From: Cryptomeria japonica
Taxonomy: Eukaryota > Streptophyta > Pinopsida > Cupressales > Cupressaceae
Assembly (NCBI RefSeq): GCF_030272615.1
Contig: NC_081410.1
Location: forward strand, 567,939,152 to 568,003,151
Reading direction: 5' to 3'
Length of the DNA stretch: 64,000 nt
Shown here: positions 1 through 11,187 of the stretch, in pieces
How the letters are laid out: each line of letters begins with the position of its first letter
Numbering within the stretch: the first letter of the stretch is position 1
Notes under the pieces: model-generated
What the model saw: the letters and a program-made list of their open reading frames with translations, nothing else
What the model was told of the DNA's origin: nothing
The model's database searches: none
Position numbers and translations under genes: made by a program

Positions 1-1184
1 TGAGAAAATGGTTCACCTTCACTTGCTATCTAAATACACACAATGTTATGTTGAGGAACACGTTCAAGTGTCTATATGTTTTGTTTGCACTTTAGCTAGG
101 CCTCTTGTTTTTCATAATGTCAAAAGTGCATAAGAAAACGATTTGTAAGATGCCTGGAATGAGGTGGTGTTGTACTATTTGTTTGTGTAGAGATAATGCA
201 AGTTCGTTCTAATAATTATTTTCTCTTTCAAATGCCTCCCTTATATGTCTCTCTATCATGACACTAATGAACTACGGTTTCTCTTTGAATACTCAACTCT
301 AAATGTTCAATTCATAGGTTTGTGTGCAAATTGATAGATGATGAGTGAACTAAAGAAATACTACCTTTAAAAAGAAAATAAATAAAAATTGAAAGTGATG
401 CATGATTACATGTGTGATTGAATCCAAAGACTTCACCTACACCTATAATTCTTTTTAAATAAGAAAAAAAATTGAACTGATTCAATTTTAAAATAAAAAT
501 ATTCACAAAAATAAAAATAAATATTAGACTCAAAACCAACTTACCTACAAAAATAAATTAAATTAAACACTAAAATAATATGTTCTAAAGAATACCGAGA
601 CAAACACAAAACAAACAAAACGTGTACTTTTCTCCTCTACAATAATATTGTCCTCCACGATAAAGAGAAACCTTCAAATTTGATGTGCTGCCCATGTGCA
701 GGCATCTAAGGCAATCTCAACTTTCCTTCTTCCCTGGTAAGTGATATGCCACCCCATATCATGATAACATAATGACTTTTACCTTTGGTCAAACATCTTT
801 AGCAATGTTTCAGTACAACGTATCATAATATAGATTAGTTGCCAACACATTAATGTATATCATGCTATCTAAGACTATTCTGACATCGGAAGGTGTGCCA
901 AACCAGAAAAGAAATCTGAAAAGGAAAGCAGTAGGTAGCCTCGAGTAAAGTCCACCCCAAAAACAATACAATGCACAAACAAAACAAAGAAAATTCACAT
1001 GCAAACAACAATATAAAATTCCTGCAACAGTTCTGACAATATAAACAAACCATGATTCTTGAAGCAGTTGTGCCTGGAAGATTCTGCCTTTCTGTCCTTC
1101 ACTACCTATTCCAAAAGCTTTTCTATCTACTCATATTTTTAACAATATGATCTGTCAATGACTTGAATTCAGTCTTTGCTCCAA
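1..1184. other. upstream spacer of the phytocyanin gene
   Basis: AT-rich sequence without a convincing gene. The short minus-strand reading frames between 312 and 1053 are rich in Phe, Leu and Cys and show no domain. It probably includes the distal promoter of the gene starting at 1280. Confidence 0.4.
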
Positions 1185-1194
1185 ATTATATATG
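1185..1194 (+). promoter_or_regulatory. TATA-like box of the phytocyanin gene
   Basis: The run ATTATATATG lies about 90 bases before the start codon at 1280, a usual spacing for a plant TATA box plus a short 5' leader. No other element is claimed. Confidence 0.45.
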
Positions 1195-1279
1195 AGTCCA
1201 TCTCCGATTATTTCTCCAAAGAAACAATCATCCTCTTGAAATTAGAAACAATCAGGGTGACATCAAAAGTGGGAAGATC

Positions 1280-3976
1280 ATGGCAAGGGTGGCACTGGTG
1301 GGAGTAGCCATTATAGCAGCACTGTGTATTCAACATTCATGGGCCGTTCAGTATGATGTTGGAGGCAGCCAAGGATGGGAAGCTACAACAGATTTCAAGA
1401 CATGGGTCTCTGGTAAACAGTTCAAAGTTGGAGACACCCTTGGTAAGTTTAAAGCTCAGATTTTTCCCTCGCCCATCAAGATGGGTATACAAAATCAGCG
1501 AAATTATGCACAATGGGAATGAAAACCAGCAAACTTATGTAGCTATCATGTTAATGCATCATTAAATTCTGTTGGACTGCATTAGCTGTTTCGCATCTTT
1601 GTTTTTATGTTTCTCACACTTGTCTCAGATTTGTTTATGTTTAGATTTTGAGGGTGTTTTTTTTTTTCATGCACCCCTTCTTTTGTGAATTATGGATAAT
1701 GGATATCAAAAATAGTAAAATTATGTACAATAGTCGTGAAAATCAGTACAATTATTGAGAAATTATGTTCATGAATTATTAAATTTGGTTGGGATTCAAT
1801 TAGCTGTTTAGTATTGTATGGGTTTGATCTTTGATTTTATGTTTCTCATGTTTGTTTCAAACTCTGTTTCATTTAGACTCTTAGAATGCACTTTTTTACC
1901 ACCTGCCCCTTCTTTTGTGAGTTATGTACAACGGATATGAAAATCAGCAAAAATAATGCACAATGGACATGAAAATCAACAAAAATTTTGAGAAATTATG
2001 TTTATGCATTATTAAATTCTGTTGGGACTGCACTAGCTGTTTAGCATTGTGTGTGTTTGATCGGTGTTTTTATGTTTCTCATGTTCATTGCAGACTGTCT
2101 CATTTAGACTCTCAGAATGCACTTTTTTACCACCCGTCCCTTCTTTTGTAAGTATGTACAATAGACATGAAAATCAACAAAATTATTGAGAAATTATATT
2201 AATGCATGGTTTTAACTCTGTTGGGACTGCACTAGCCACTTAGCATAGTGTGTAAGACTCTCTCATTTAGACTCTTAGGATGTACTTTTTTACCAACTGC
2301 CCCTTCTTTTGTGAAGTATGTATAATGGACATGAAAATCAGCAAATTTATGTACAATGGGCATGAAAATCAACACATTTATTGAGAAACTATGTTAATGC
2401 ATTATTAAAGTCTGTTGGGATTGCACTAGCTGTTTAGCATTGTATCAGTTTGATCTTTGTTTTTATGTTTTTCATGTGTTTCAAACTGTCCCATTTAGAC
2501 TCTTAAGATGCACTTTTTTACCACTCACCCCTTCTTTTGTGAAGCATATACAATGGGCATGAAAATCAACAAAATTATTGAAAAATTATGTTAATGCATT
2601 ATTAAATTCTGTTGGGACTGCATTAGTTGCTTAACATTTTGTGGTTTGATCTTTAATTTTATGTTTCTCAAGTTCCTTTCATACTTTGTCCCATTTAGAC
2701 ATCTCAGAGTGCACTTTTTAATCACCCACCCCTTCTTTTGTGAAGTATGCACAATGGGTATGAAAGTTAGCAAAATTGTGCACAATGGACATATAGATCA
2801 ATGGACACGAAAATCAGCAAAATCATTGAGAACAATGGACATATAGATCAATGGACACGAAAATCAGCAAAATCATTGAGAAATTATGTTAATGTATTAT
2901 TAAATTCTGTTGGAACTGCTCTAACCGTTTACCATTGCATAGGCTTAAACTTTATTTTATGTTTCTCATGTTTGTTTTAGACTCGGTCCCATTTAAGATG
3001 TACTTTTTTACCACTAGCTCTTTTTGTGAAATATGTAATAGATATGAAAATCAGAAAAATTCTTGAAAAATTATGTTAATATATTATTAAATTCCATTGA
3101 AACTGTTCCAACTGATTAACATTGTGTAGATTCGATCTTTTTTTAATGTTTCTCTATCCCGTTTAGACTTTCTTTCCACCCATCTCTTCTTTTGTATGAT
3201 TCGCTTAAAAACAATATTAAATGTTCCCACCAAAAGAAATAAACCAGATTGTTGATATGAACATACCAAATATTTAATCTCTGGCAATTTAAACAAATAT
3301 AACACAGAAATTAATTGTGATGCCCTGCACTAAAAATTCCTCCAGAAAGAAACAAAACAGATTGTTGATCTACACATACCAATTCTTTAAGCTCTTGCAA
3401 TTTGAACAACTATAACACACAAATGTGGTGTGATGCCGTGCATTAACACTCTGATTGTTCTGCTTACCCGCAGTGTTCAAGTATGGGAGCCTTCACACCC
3501 TGGACGAGGTGGATAAAGCGGGCTACGATTCGTGCTCCACTGCCAACGCCATTTCGTCTGCATCAGACGGAAACACCGTGGTGAAGTTGACTACGGCAGG
3601 GAAGCGTTACTTCATATGCGGTACAGCGGGCCACTGCCCCGGCGGAATGAAGCTAGAGGTGGACAGCTTGGCCGCGCTAGCAACGGCGCCGGTTGCCCCG
3701 CCGGCCCTAGCCCCTTCCGTCGGCGCACCTACCATTCCCTCCTCCCCAACCCCTTCTGATGGCGCCCCCACCTCAGCCACCATTTCCCCCTCCTCTCCAT
3801 CCGACAGTGCGCCTAGCGCAGCCAAGATTCCCTCCAGCGGCGCTGCTGTTCCGTCCACTAGTCGCACCTCGCCTTCTCCCGCTGGTTCCCCCTCCCAGCG
3901 AAATGGAGCCACGGTTAACGGCATTTCGGGCGTTGCTCTAGCAGGGGCCGCCATGGTCGCTTTTCTTATGCTCTGA
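1280..3976 (+). CDS. phytocyanin (uclacyanin-like blue copper protein), two exons
   Basis: Exons 1280-1442 and 3474-3976 (166 + 500 type split, 221 aa in total). The donor is GTAAGT at 1443 and the acceptor CAG ends at 3473; a Val codon is split across the junction and restores the family motif GDTLVFKYG. Residues 1-22 are a signal peptide ending SWA. The plastocyanin-like domain (about 23-120) keeps the expected type-1 copper ligands: His62, Cys103 (YFIC), His108 (GHC) and axial Met113 (GGMKL). Cys75 and Cys109 are the likely disulfide. A Pro/Ser/Ala-rich, arabinogalactan-like stretch follows (about 125-195), then a hydrophobic C-terminus ending VAFLML, fitting a GPI-anchor signal. Known role of the family: extracellular, plasma-membrane-anchored electron-transfer or cell-wall proteins; the exact substrate is unknown. 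Met as axial ligand favours uclacyanin or plantacyanin over stellacyanin (Gln). Exon 2 is far more GC-rich than the intron. Intron position and length of protein are normal for the family. Confidence 0.93.
1550..3125 (+). repeat. degenerate tandem repeat of about 200 bp filling the phytocyanin intron
   Basis: A block containing ATTATTAAATTCTGTTGGGA and then a GCACTAGCTGTTTAGCATTG-like stretch recurs near 1550, 1775, 2007, 2203, 2396, 2595, 2891 and 3079. Each copy is followed by a TTTATGTTTCTCATG stretch, a TTTAGACTC stretch, CCACC-CCCCTTCTTTTGTGA and ACAATGGACATGAAAATCA. Spacing is 190-230 bases, except one interval of about 296 enlarged by a local duplication of a 49-base segment at 2781-2880. 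The array occupies most of the 2031-bp intron. Confidence 0.85.
3235..3460 (+). repeat. 113-bp tandem duplication before the intron acceptor
   Basis: The segment starting AGAAATAAACCAGATTGTTG at 3235 recurs at 3348 with a few changes (AGAAACAAAACAGATTGTTG). Both copies run through a TATAACACA stretch and GTGATGCC. The second copy ends just upstream of the acceptor at 3473. Confidence 0.8.
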
Positions 3977-4077
3977 TTTTGTTCTGTCACATTTCATTAT
4001 ATCGGTTCAAATGTTATTTCAATTCGGGGAGGCGTGTTTTGCCCTTCATATTTGTCAGAAATAAGTTCACGTTTTTA

Positions 4078-4155
4078 GGGTTTTCTATTCTTTCGCCATG
4101 AACTGACTGTTATGTAGGGTTTTCTATTCTTTCTCCATGGATTTACTGTTATGTA
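4078..4155 (+). repeat. 39-bp tandem duplication in the 3' UTR
   Basis: Two adjacent copies of a unit starting AGGGTTTTCTATTCTTTC (4078 and 4117) lie about 100 bases after the phytocyanin stop codon, within the expected 3' UTR. Confidence 0.8.
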
Positions 4156-4174
4156 TTCTGAGATGATCTCCATG

Positions 4175-4180
4175 AATAAA
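4175..4180 (+). promoter_or_regulatory. probable polyadenylation signal AATAAA
   Basis: A canonical AATAAA lies about 200 bases after the phytocyanin stop codon. It is the first such hexamer downstream that I see. Confidence 0.45.
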
Positions 4181-4804
4181 GAGCTGTACTATTTTTAGGA
4201 ATCTTTACAGGCCTTTGTATCACGAATACTGTCAGACTTTTCAGGATTCTCTGGACCTTAATCTGAGATAAATGCACACAGTACTACATCTGCTGTTAAT
4301 TCCTCAAGACACATAATTACCTTTTTATTCAGCATAAATTCTGGTCCATTGCAAGTTTTTCATGCTTGCTTGGAATTTAAAGAATGTTATTTAGAAAAAA
4401 AATATCAATCGAACTTCTAATTTAAGATGTGCCCTTACATAAATTTGAAAGATTTAAAAGTAAAGTGACGATCGAACCATTAGAATGTATGCACAGCACA
4501 ATTACGTCCTCCGTATCCAAAGTTCAAATTTACAGACGAAAATGACAATGCCCCACTGAAATTTATAGGCAAAAGAAGTTATGAGATCTTAAAGTTGTCT
4601 TTATTTACTTTATCATAAAATTGACTTAAAAATAAATTATATTTTTAAATAAAATATAATGAGGAAACATTTTTTTTTACTGTGTTAAAATAATGGAAAT
4701 TGTTGAATGTAATTTAAAAAAATATTAACTATTATATTTATAAATAAAATATATTTGAAGAAACAATTTTTTAAACTATGTAAAAATAATGGAAACTGTT
4801 GAAT
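4181..4804. other. AT-rich spacer
   Basis: No gene is visible. It contains two diverged copies of a segment with GTTGAATGTAATTTAAAAA-type sequence (near 4697 and 4798). The second copy is the target of the solo LTR insertion at 4810. Confidence 0.5.
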
Positions 4805-6286
4805 GTAATTGTAGATAGGAATTTGGAAACCATCAAAGCAATATAAACATTAGCCTAGCTCAATCACAAAAACTAAATTGCAATGACAAATCCTAATAAC
4901 ATTCAATAAAGATACTGAAAACAAGACATTCAAATCAAATGCAAACCATTACAAACGCGAATATCTCCTCTAGAATTCTCCATTGTCCTTCTTTCTCCTT
5001 CAAATTAGTGTGTTTGTGGATCTCACCTACAAGTGCATAAGCATAATATGAAAGCAAGATTGACAAGACAGCACAAGGATACTAGAAGCGTGATTGATTC
5101 GGCCTCCTGATTGAAGAAATTCATCCAATTTATAGACAAATTGGAGAGCTGACAAGATTAGCATGAAATTGATTCGAATGGAAATTTCAAATCAAGAATG
5201 ACAAATATGAAAAATTATGACAAAATTGACACTTTCTATGCAAGATTGATTGATTGACAAATTATGACAAAATTGACAAGGTTGCTATGCAAAATTGATT
5301 GATTGACAAATTATGACAAATTATGACAAAAATGACATGTCATTCCCATGAAATTAGGGGAAATAGGAGAAAATAGAAAATTAGATGAATTGGAAATTAG
5401 GAAATTAGAAATTGATGAAAATTAGGTAAATTAATTAATAATTTTTCATTCATTAATTAATTTACAAAAAGAGAGAGGAATTAATTAGCCAATTAAATAA
5501 ATATTTAATTGTGACAAGAAGACTTGGGATAAATAAATAAATTATTTAACCTAAAGGGAAAATGACAAACAAGATTAAATGAATAAATCATAAAACCTTA
5601 GAAGATGAATTAGAAATGCAAGGACGACAATTAGGTCTTGACAAAAGATAATTGATGTAGGATCGATTTGATCATGATTCTGACTGACAAAGGACCAATG
5701 CTGACAAATGATTTGATTGATAAATTGATCAAATTGATAGGCGCCAATTGACATGATTAGAGAGGACAACGATCGATGACAAATCGATTGCAAAATTGAC
5801 GAGATTGACAAGAGGACAAGGATCAATGACAAATCGATCGCAAAATGACAAGATTGAAAAGGACAACGATCAATGACAAATCGACCGCAAAATTGACGAG
5901 ATTGACAAGGATCGATGGTGAATCGATCGCAAGATGACAAGATTGACAAGAGGACAAAACCCTAATTCTATCATTGATTAGGATTGACGATGTCCAGAAT
6001 GAAATCGAATTGACGATGTCCAAATATGACAAATGAGCACGCACATTGATGCGACAAGATAAGATCGACCAAAATCATGACTGAAGATTATTATCGACAA
6101 GACCAAATTCTAAAGTGAGACAAATGAAGAATGCAGAAGAAGGACTCGATGCTCGCAAATGATAAAGACCAAGTGCGTGACATAGAAGAAATGTTAATGC
6201 GACGCAAAAACCCTAAAATAAGGCAATGCGCAAATGTTAAAGTATGACTCCGCAAGCGTTGACCATTTTTAGATGTCTACAGTAAT
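4805..6286 (-). mobile_element. solo LTR of the element-F retrotransposon family, with 5-bp TSD
   Basis: Read on the minus strand, the LTR (4810-6281, 1472 bp) starts TGTAGACATCTAAAAATGG and ends CCAAATTCCTATCTACA, the same termini as the LTRs at 33890 and 42202. It is flanked by GTAAT at 4805-4809 and 6282-6286. No internal region remains, so it is a solo LTR formed by LTR-LTR recombination. Its 3' end (a segment with GATATTCGCGTTTGTAATGG) matches the version in the 42202 LTR rather than that in the 33890 LTR. Confidence 0.9.
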
Positions 6287-8200
6287 TTAAAAATAATATT
6301 AATTATAAATTATCAATTGATGATCTAAAGGGACTTTAAAATAATTATTCATGAGGCACAACACTAAAGGTTTTGCAAATGGGGTAGCAAGTTAAGCGGG
6401 TTTAACCTTGAAGAAAATCCATTACTAAGTGTGCTTGACTTGGAGTAGTATTGGGATAGGTGAACCATGACCTCTTGGGAAGGCCCAATGTTTCACCTTT
6501 GTGAGCGTCACCTAGATGCAATGAGCGCTAAATTTACCATTCATTCTCATAAGAGATGGGTTCTTGTGAACCACTACTTATGAAACATTGGTCAAATGAG
6601 TTTGACTAGAAAATTACACATAAATCATGATAGCAATATCATAATTACTTATATTTGTTTTCATAATGATTGTACATTTTAGTAAAAATTTTTATTTTGA
6701 ACTTGTTTTGATTGGATTATTTTTTACGTAATGAAAAATGTATTAACAATATTATTTTGGTTTTCAGTTGGCATATAATTTAGAGTACTATTTGTTTCCA
6801 TCTGTATTCATTTATAGGGGGTTAGTCTTAATTCTTAGATTCATCTCTTTTTCATATCAGGTTAATAATGCATTTGTATAAATGACCTACCTTAAATTTC
6901 CAAATGAAAAATTAATCCTCAAACATTTAGAATTCAAAATTATAGCCATCCTAATCCTTTCCGCTTGATTGTTGTGTATCAACTTGATGCACAAAATGTT
7001 TCAATGATGACCCTTAGAATAAAATTTAAAGTGGTAACCCTAGTTCATTTAGTGACACCTATAATTCATAAAAGGTGTTCATAGACATAATCATTTGATC
7101 ATTAGAGTATTTGGTTAGAATTGAAAATTGCATACCCCTTTGCATTTTAACCTACACTATTGTAGCCACTTGAGTGTACATTCCCCTACCATCTATCATT
7201 TCAACCCTTGCATCAACCTTTTTCCTCTCAAGATGCTCAGGACACATTTTTAGCAACTACCTTACAGCATCACTTTCATGGTGACCACATAATTCTTTTG
7301 TCACCCATTATTTTTTAGCGTGAATTATTTTGACACTAGCACACTACGCAAATGTCTGTGCACCATGCAAAAATCCAATGATGTCATAACGATCAAATGT
7401 TGGTTATGAGCATTTTGACACTTCTCGCATGCCCAGGTCGGTGGAAATGGCCTGAAAGCCCTTCTTTCCCTCCAATTCTCTCCTTTTAAATCTATTATTT
7501 CATTACATGCAATCTCTCTCGATTCTTAAAGAAACCTATGGTGTTCTCTTCGCTTTCACAATTTTTTCTTGCCCTCTCTCATTTTCTACAACAATCTCTA
7601 GCTTGGTACAACAGACTTTGCATCTCTGTTGACTTTCTTAAACCTTGTTGGTAATATCTATCTATTCATCTTGTCTTTGAGCATCTTGGGGATTTATCGC
7701 ATCCCTTATCTATTTTATCATTTTATCATTTTCTCTATTCATCTTTTGATCTATCTATCTATTTAGTTATTGTGGAGGTGGAAACACCAAAACAAGGACT
7801 TGATTGAGGCAAGTCTCCAAACAACCCCAAACATTTTTCCTCTTCTTCTTCTCTGCAAGTTTATTGGAAGCAATCGAACGCATGGAGGTTTGTTGTATTT
7901 ATTTATTGTTTGAATCTCTTTTATTTGATTCTTTATTTTATTTATTTGCATCAGTGTTATCTAGTATTTTTTGTTGCGTCTCTAATTTGTGTATTTTACA
8001 GGTCGGTCAAAGTTGGAGTTGGGTTTTTTCACTTTTTGAGTCTTTTTGGTTTTGGTTCATACAAGACTATAGTGCACAGTGCAGATGTCTGTGCGTGGCG
8101 CTAACATCCTTGGCCAACACACTCAAAATTGGGCTAAAAACTCTTTGTCATCTACTCTTTCCATTTTTGTAATTAAAATATTTGTCTTCTTTATCTATAG
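6287..8200. other. unassigned DNA, right part probably the LTR of Gypsy A
   Basis: No gene recognised. From about 7160 to 8305 the sequence turns pyrimidine-rich and leads into an LTR-like end, so part of it is likely the 5' LTR of Gypsy A. I cannot place its left boundary because no second LTR copy is in the window. The 122-residue + strand frame at 7804-8172 is Phe/Cys-rich with no domain and is not called. Confidence 0.35.
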
Positions 8201-8604
8201 TTAGATATCTTCACCAGTTCTAGCAATTGGAGAATGTATGTTATGAAACTAGCTCTCAAAGGAACATAGTTTACTTTCTGCAAGGGTCAAATTTACTCCA
8301 TTACATTTTGGTGAACCCAACGTGAACACTACTTCAATATTTCAAATCATTCTTATCATTCCTTCAAGCAATCATTATACCCCTAAAAGAAGGGACAAAT
8401 CAAAGATTTTGCCTTCTTCCAACCCCATTCCATGCCATCAATTTTTCAATGATACGTTGGCCTTCAAATGACTTCTTTATGCATTGTTTCTTTAATTTAG
8501 CTTATTAATTTCAAAATGCATATGTTATCTTCTTTTATTAATTCAATTTCTAATTTTATTAAGAGTACTAACAATGCTCATTTTCATGCATGTGATGGTG
8601 ACTT
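8200..8604 (+). mobile_element. Gypsy A: end of 5' LTR, primer-binding site and leader (interrupted)
   Basis: The LTR-type end CCATTACA stops at 8305. A primer-binding site TGGTGAACCCAACGTGAAC follows at 8309-8327, the same site as in elements F and C. The leader is cut at 8604 by Copia B and resumes at 29523, where a + strand gag/protease relic is found. Confidence 0.65.
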
Positions 8605-9829
8605 TGTTAGACAATTCAAATAACTAGAAGACAACTAAGAGGGGGGGTGAATCAGATGTCACCAAATTAGCGGAGCCTTAAGCAATTAAAATTTTAATAC
8701 CGAAACACATAAGATCGATACTGGAATGCATAAACCAAATACCGGAATAGTAGATATACTAATCAAGCACAAGCAACAATTAGAGAATAAATACCATCCA
8801 CATGACACCAATATTTGTACGTGGAAAATACGGTAAAGGGAAAAACCATGGTGGGAAGCCTACCCACAGTCAAATAATACTTCTACAGTAAGTATGTGAT
8901 TACAAATTGAGGGGCCTACAACACTTGCATGAAGGCTAACAGCCTAGAGCACACTGCTCATTACAAAAGGAGTCTCACTGACTACATAAAAATCCAGACT
9001 ACAATTTGGAAGGAAGAATGAACTGCAACGATAGCATCTCCTATGTCTGAGTACAGTTCTGGTTAAGCTCAGTACCAGAGGACTTAATCCTCTTACATAA
9101 ACCCAACTCGATCACCAATGATCGACCAAATCCTCTGCATGAATGATTATTACATTATTCGATCCTATACCATTCCCATATATGATCTACAATGAGATCT
9201 TACATCATATATATACAAACCCTCGACCACAAACAATAAGGTCGACCACTAGGCAATAAAGCAGTTACATAATTACAAAACACATTGGCCTGAGACCAAA
9301 CAAATAATATCCAACCCATAAGACATCCCAGAAACACATCGAGAAGTCCAATCAACACGTTACATTAAGTTGATCCATAACCTAGATAGTACCAGACCTA
9401 ATTTAAGTCCACACATGCTAAAGCAATGATCCCAATCAACTAAGTCTCAAACACGATCACCATCAACATCTCGAATCTCTCCTAGAAGCCACACCAACAA
9501 CAATTATGCATGACATCAAAGATCTTCAACAAATCTTTGCCGGTGAAACCCTCACCGGATCAACAAACCAAGCTTACCAACATACAGGATAGCATCCGAT
9601 CACCAAATCAAAACCAATTCACTGAACATGAATTTGAGTAGCATGAATAGCATATCCCAAAACATACCAGAGCATATCGGATCATCGGATCATCATGATC
9701 TAATTCAACCAGAAACCAAACAACCTACCGGGACAAGAAGGATACTAGTAAAGAGCCAAAACAACTAGTGTTGACATCAATGACAAAACATCAATGCAAC
9801 ACATAAACAATTCCTCCAAATGGCCAACA
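8605..9829 (-). repeat. 3' LTR of Copia B
   Basis: On the plus strand it runs from TGTTAGACAATTCAAATAAC to CCTCCAAATGGCCAACA (1225 bp) and aligns along its length with 28320-29522. It contains the GTACGTGGAAAA / AAACCATGGTGGG block found in many plant Copia LTRs. Confidence 0.92.
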
Positions 9830-10127
9830 ACCTCCCCCTTTGGCATTGATGGCAACACTAGATGTGAAAAACATCCAAGTGCCAAGAAAAGCCAAACAAA
9901 TCTCCCACACAAGAATATAGCAATGAAGTTCTGATTCATACTCTCCATGTAGATGATATCTCGGGTAAGTTCTCCAAATTTCTTCCCCTAATGTATATAT
10001 CTCCTTAAGTTTTTCACATGAATATCTCTCCCCCTTTGCCATCAATGTCAGAAATCTAACAAAAATATCAAAGCAAAAACATAAACCATTGAATCACAAG
10101 GCTAACTACTCCCCCTGGGTAGTAGCA
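9830..10127 (-). other. polypurine tract and 3' untranslated part of Copia B
   Basis: The plus-strand pyrimidine run ACCTCCCCCTTT at 9830-9841 is, on the coding strand, a polypurine tract abutting the 3' LTR. A second CTCTCCCCCTTTGCC lies at 10027. The rest is the short spacer after the RNase H stop. Confidence 0.75.
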
Positions 10128-11187
10128 TCACCACATCAATTCGAAATGAATAATATCTCTGATAATGCATATCGGACTGATGTCAACTAGCATCAATCGG
10201 TTTTTTGTCGGAGGGGCAAAAACCCCTAATCTGTCTCTGAGGTACTCAAATGATTCTTTAGGCAAAGGTTTAGTGAAAATGTCTGCAATCTGCTCTTTAG
10301 TGTTCACATAAACCAATCTAACTTTATTTTCTTCTACCTTCTCCTTCAAAAAGTTATACTTGATAGATATGTACATTGTCTTAGAGTGAAATACTGGATT
10401 CTTTGATATGTCTATAGCAGCAGAGTTATCACATTGAATAACTACCAGTCCATTGCAATGCACTTGTATGTCCTTCAACATTTGTTTAATCCATAGAGCT
10501 TGTGTACAGTTAGTAGCAGCAGCAACATACTCAGCTTCAGCAATAGATAAAGAAGTACATGATTGTTTTTTGCTGATCCATGAAATAAGTTTCTTTCCAA
10601 GAAAGAAAGCTCCACCAGAAGTACTTTTCCGGTCATCAACATCACCTGCCCAATCTGCATCTGTATATGCACATAAAGTAAAGTCATCATCCTTAGGGTA
10701 CCACAAAACATATTTAGATGTACCTTGCAAGTATCTAAATATTCTTTTCATTGCACTCTCATGATTTTCTCTAGGATCACTTTGATATCTTGATGCAATG
10801 CAAACAACATTCATTATATCCGGTCTAGTTTGAGTCAAATATAGCAAACCTCCAATCATAGACTTGTATCTTGTAGGATTTACCGGTGCAAATTCATCTT
10901 TCCTTTTCAATTTCTCACTTGTAACCATAGGAGTACTAACCAGTTTAGAGTCTTCCATACCAAATTTACTCAACATCTCCCTAGCATACTTAGTTTGACA
11001 GATGAAAATACCTTTATCAGTCTTAGTAATTTGGAAACCTAAGAAAATTTTCATTTCCCCAATTATAGACCTTTTGAATTCTTTCTCCATATTTTTAAAA
11101 AATTCCATGCACAACTTATCTTCACCTCCAAAAATGATGTCATCAACAAAGACCTCAATAATTAACATATCATCATCAATAACTTTA
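10128..11187 (-). pseudogene. Copia B pol, C-terminal half: reverse transcriptase palm and RNase H
   Basis: This open frame starts inside reverse transcriptase with the catalytic FVDD box, then MKIFLGFQI, and the RNase H domain (YTDADWAGD, SKKQ, AEAEY, CDNSAA, KPL). The family copies RNA into DNA and degrades the template. The upstream half of the same protein lies at 25110-26640, so this piece was cut off by insertion of Gypsy C at 11188. The first residues of the frame (up to about 11249) come from Gypsy C LTR and are not Copia. Lineage within Copia was not resolved (Tork/SIRE-like features). Confidence 0.9.

Noticed and set aside
3607-3990. 127-residue minus-strand ORF opposite phytocyanin exon 2
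   Set aside because: It is a shadow of the GC-rich, Pro/Ser/Ala-coding exon; the plus-strand reading has all copper ligands and correct splicing.
7804-8172. 122-residue + strand ORF before Gypsy A
   Set aside because: Phe/Cys/Leu-rich translation of pyrimidine-rich LTR-like DNA, without domain or start context.
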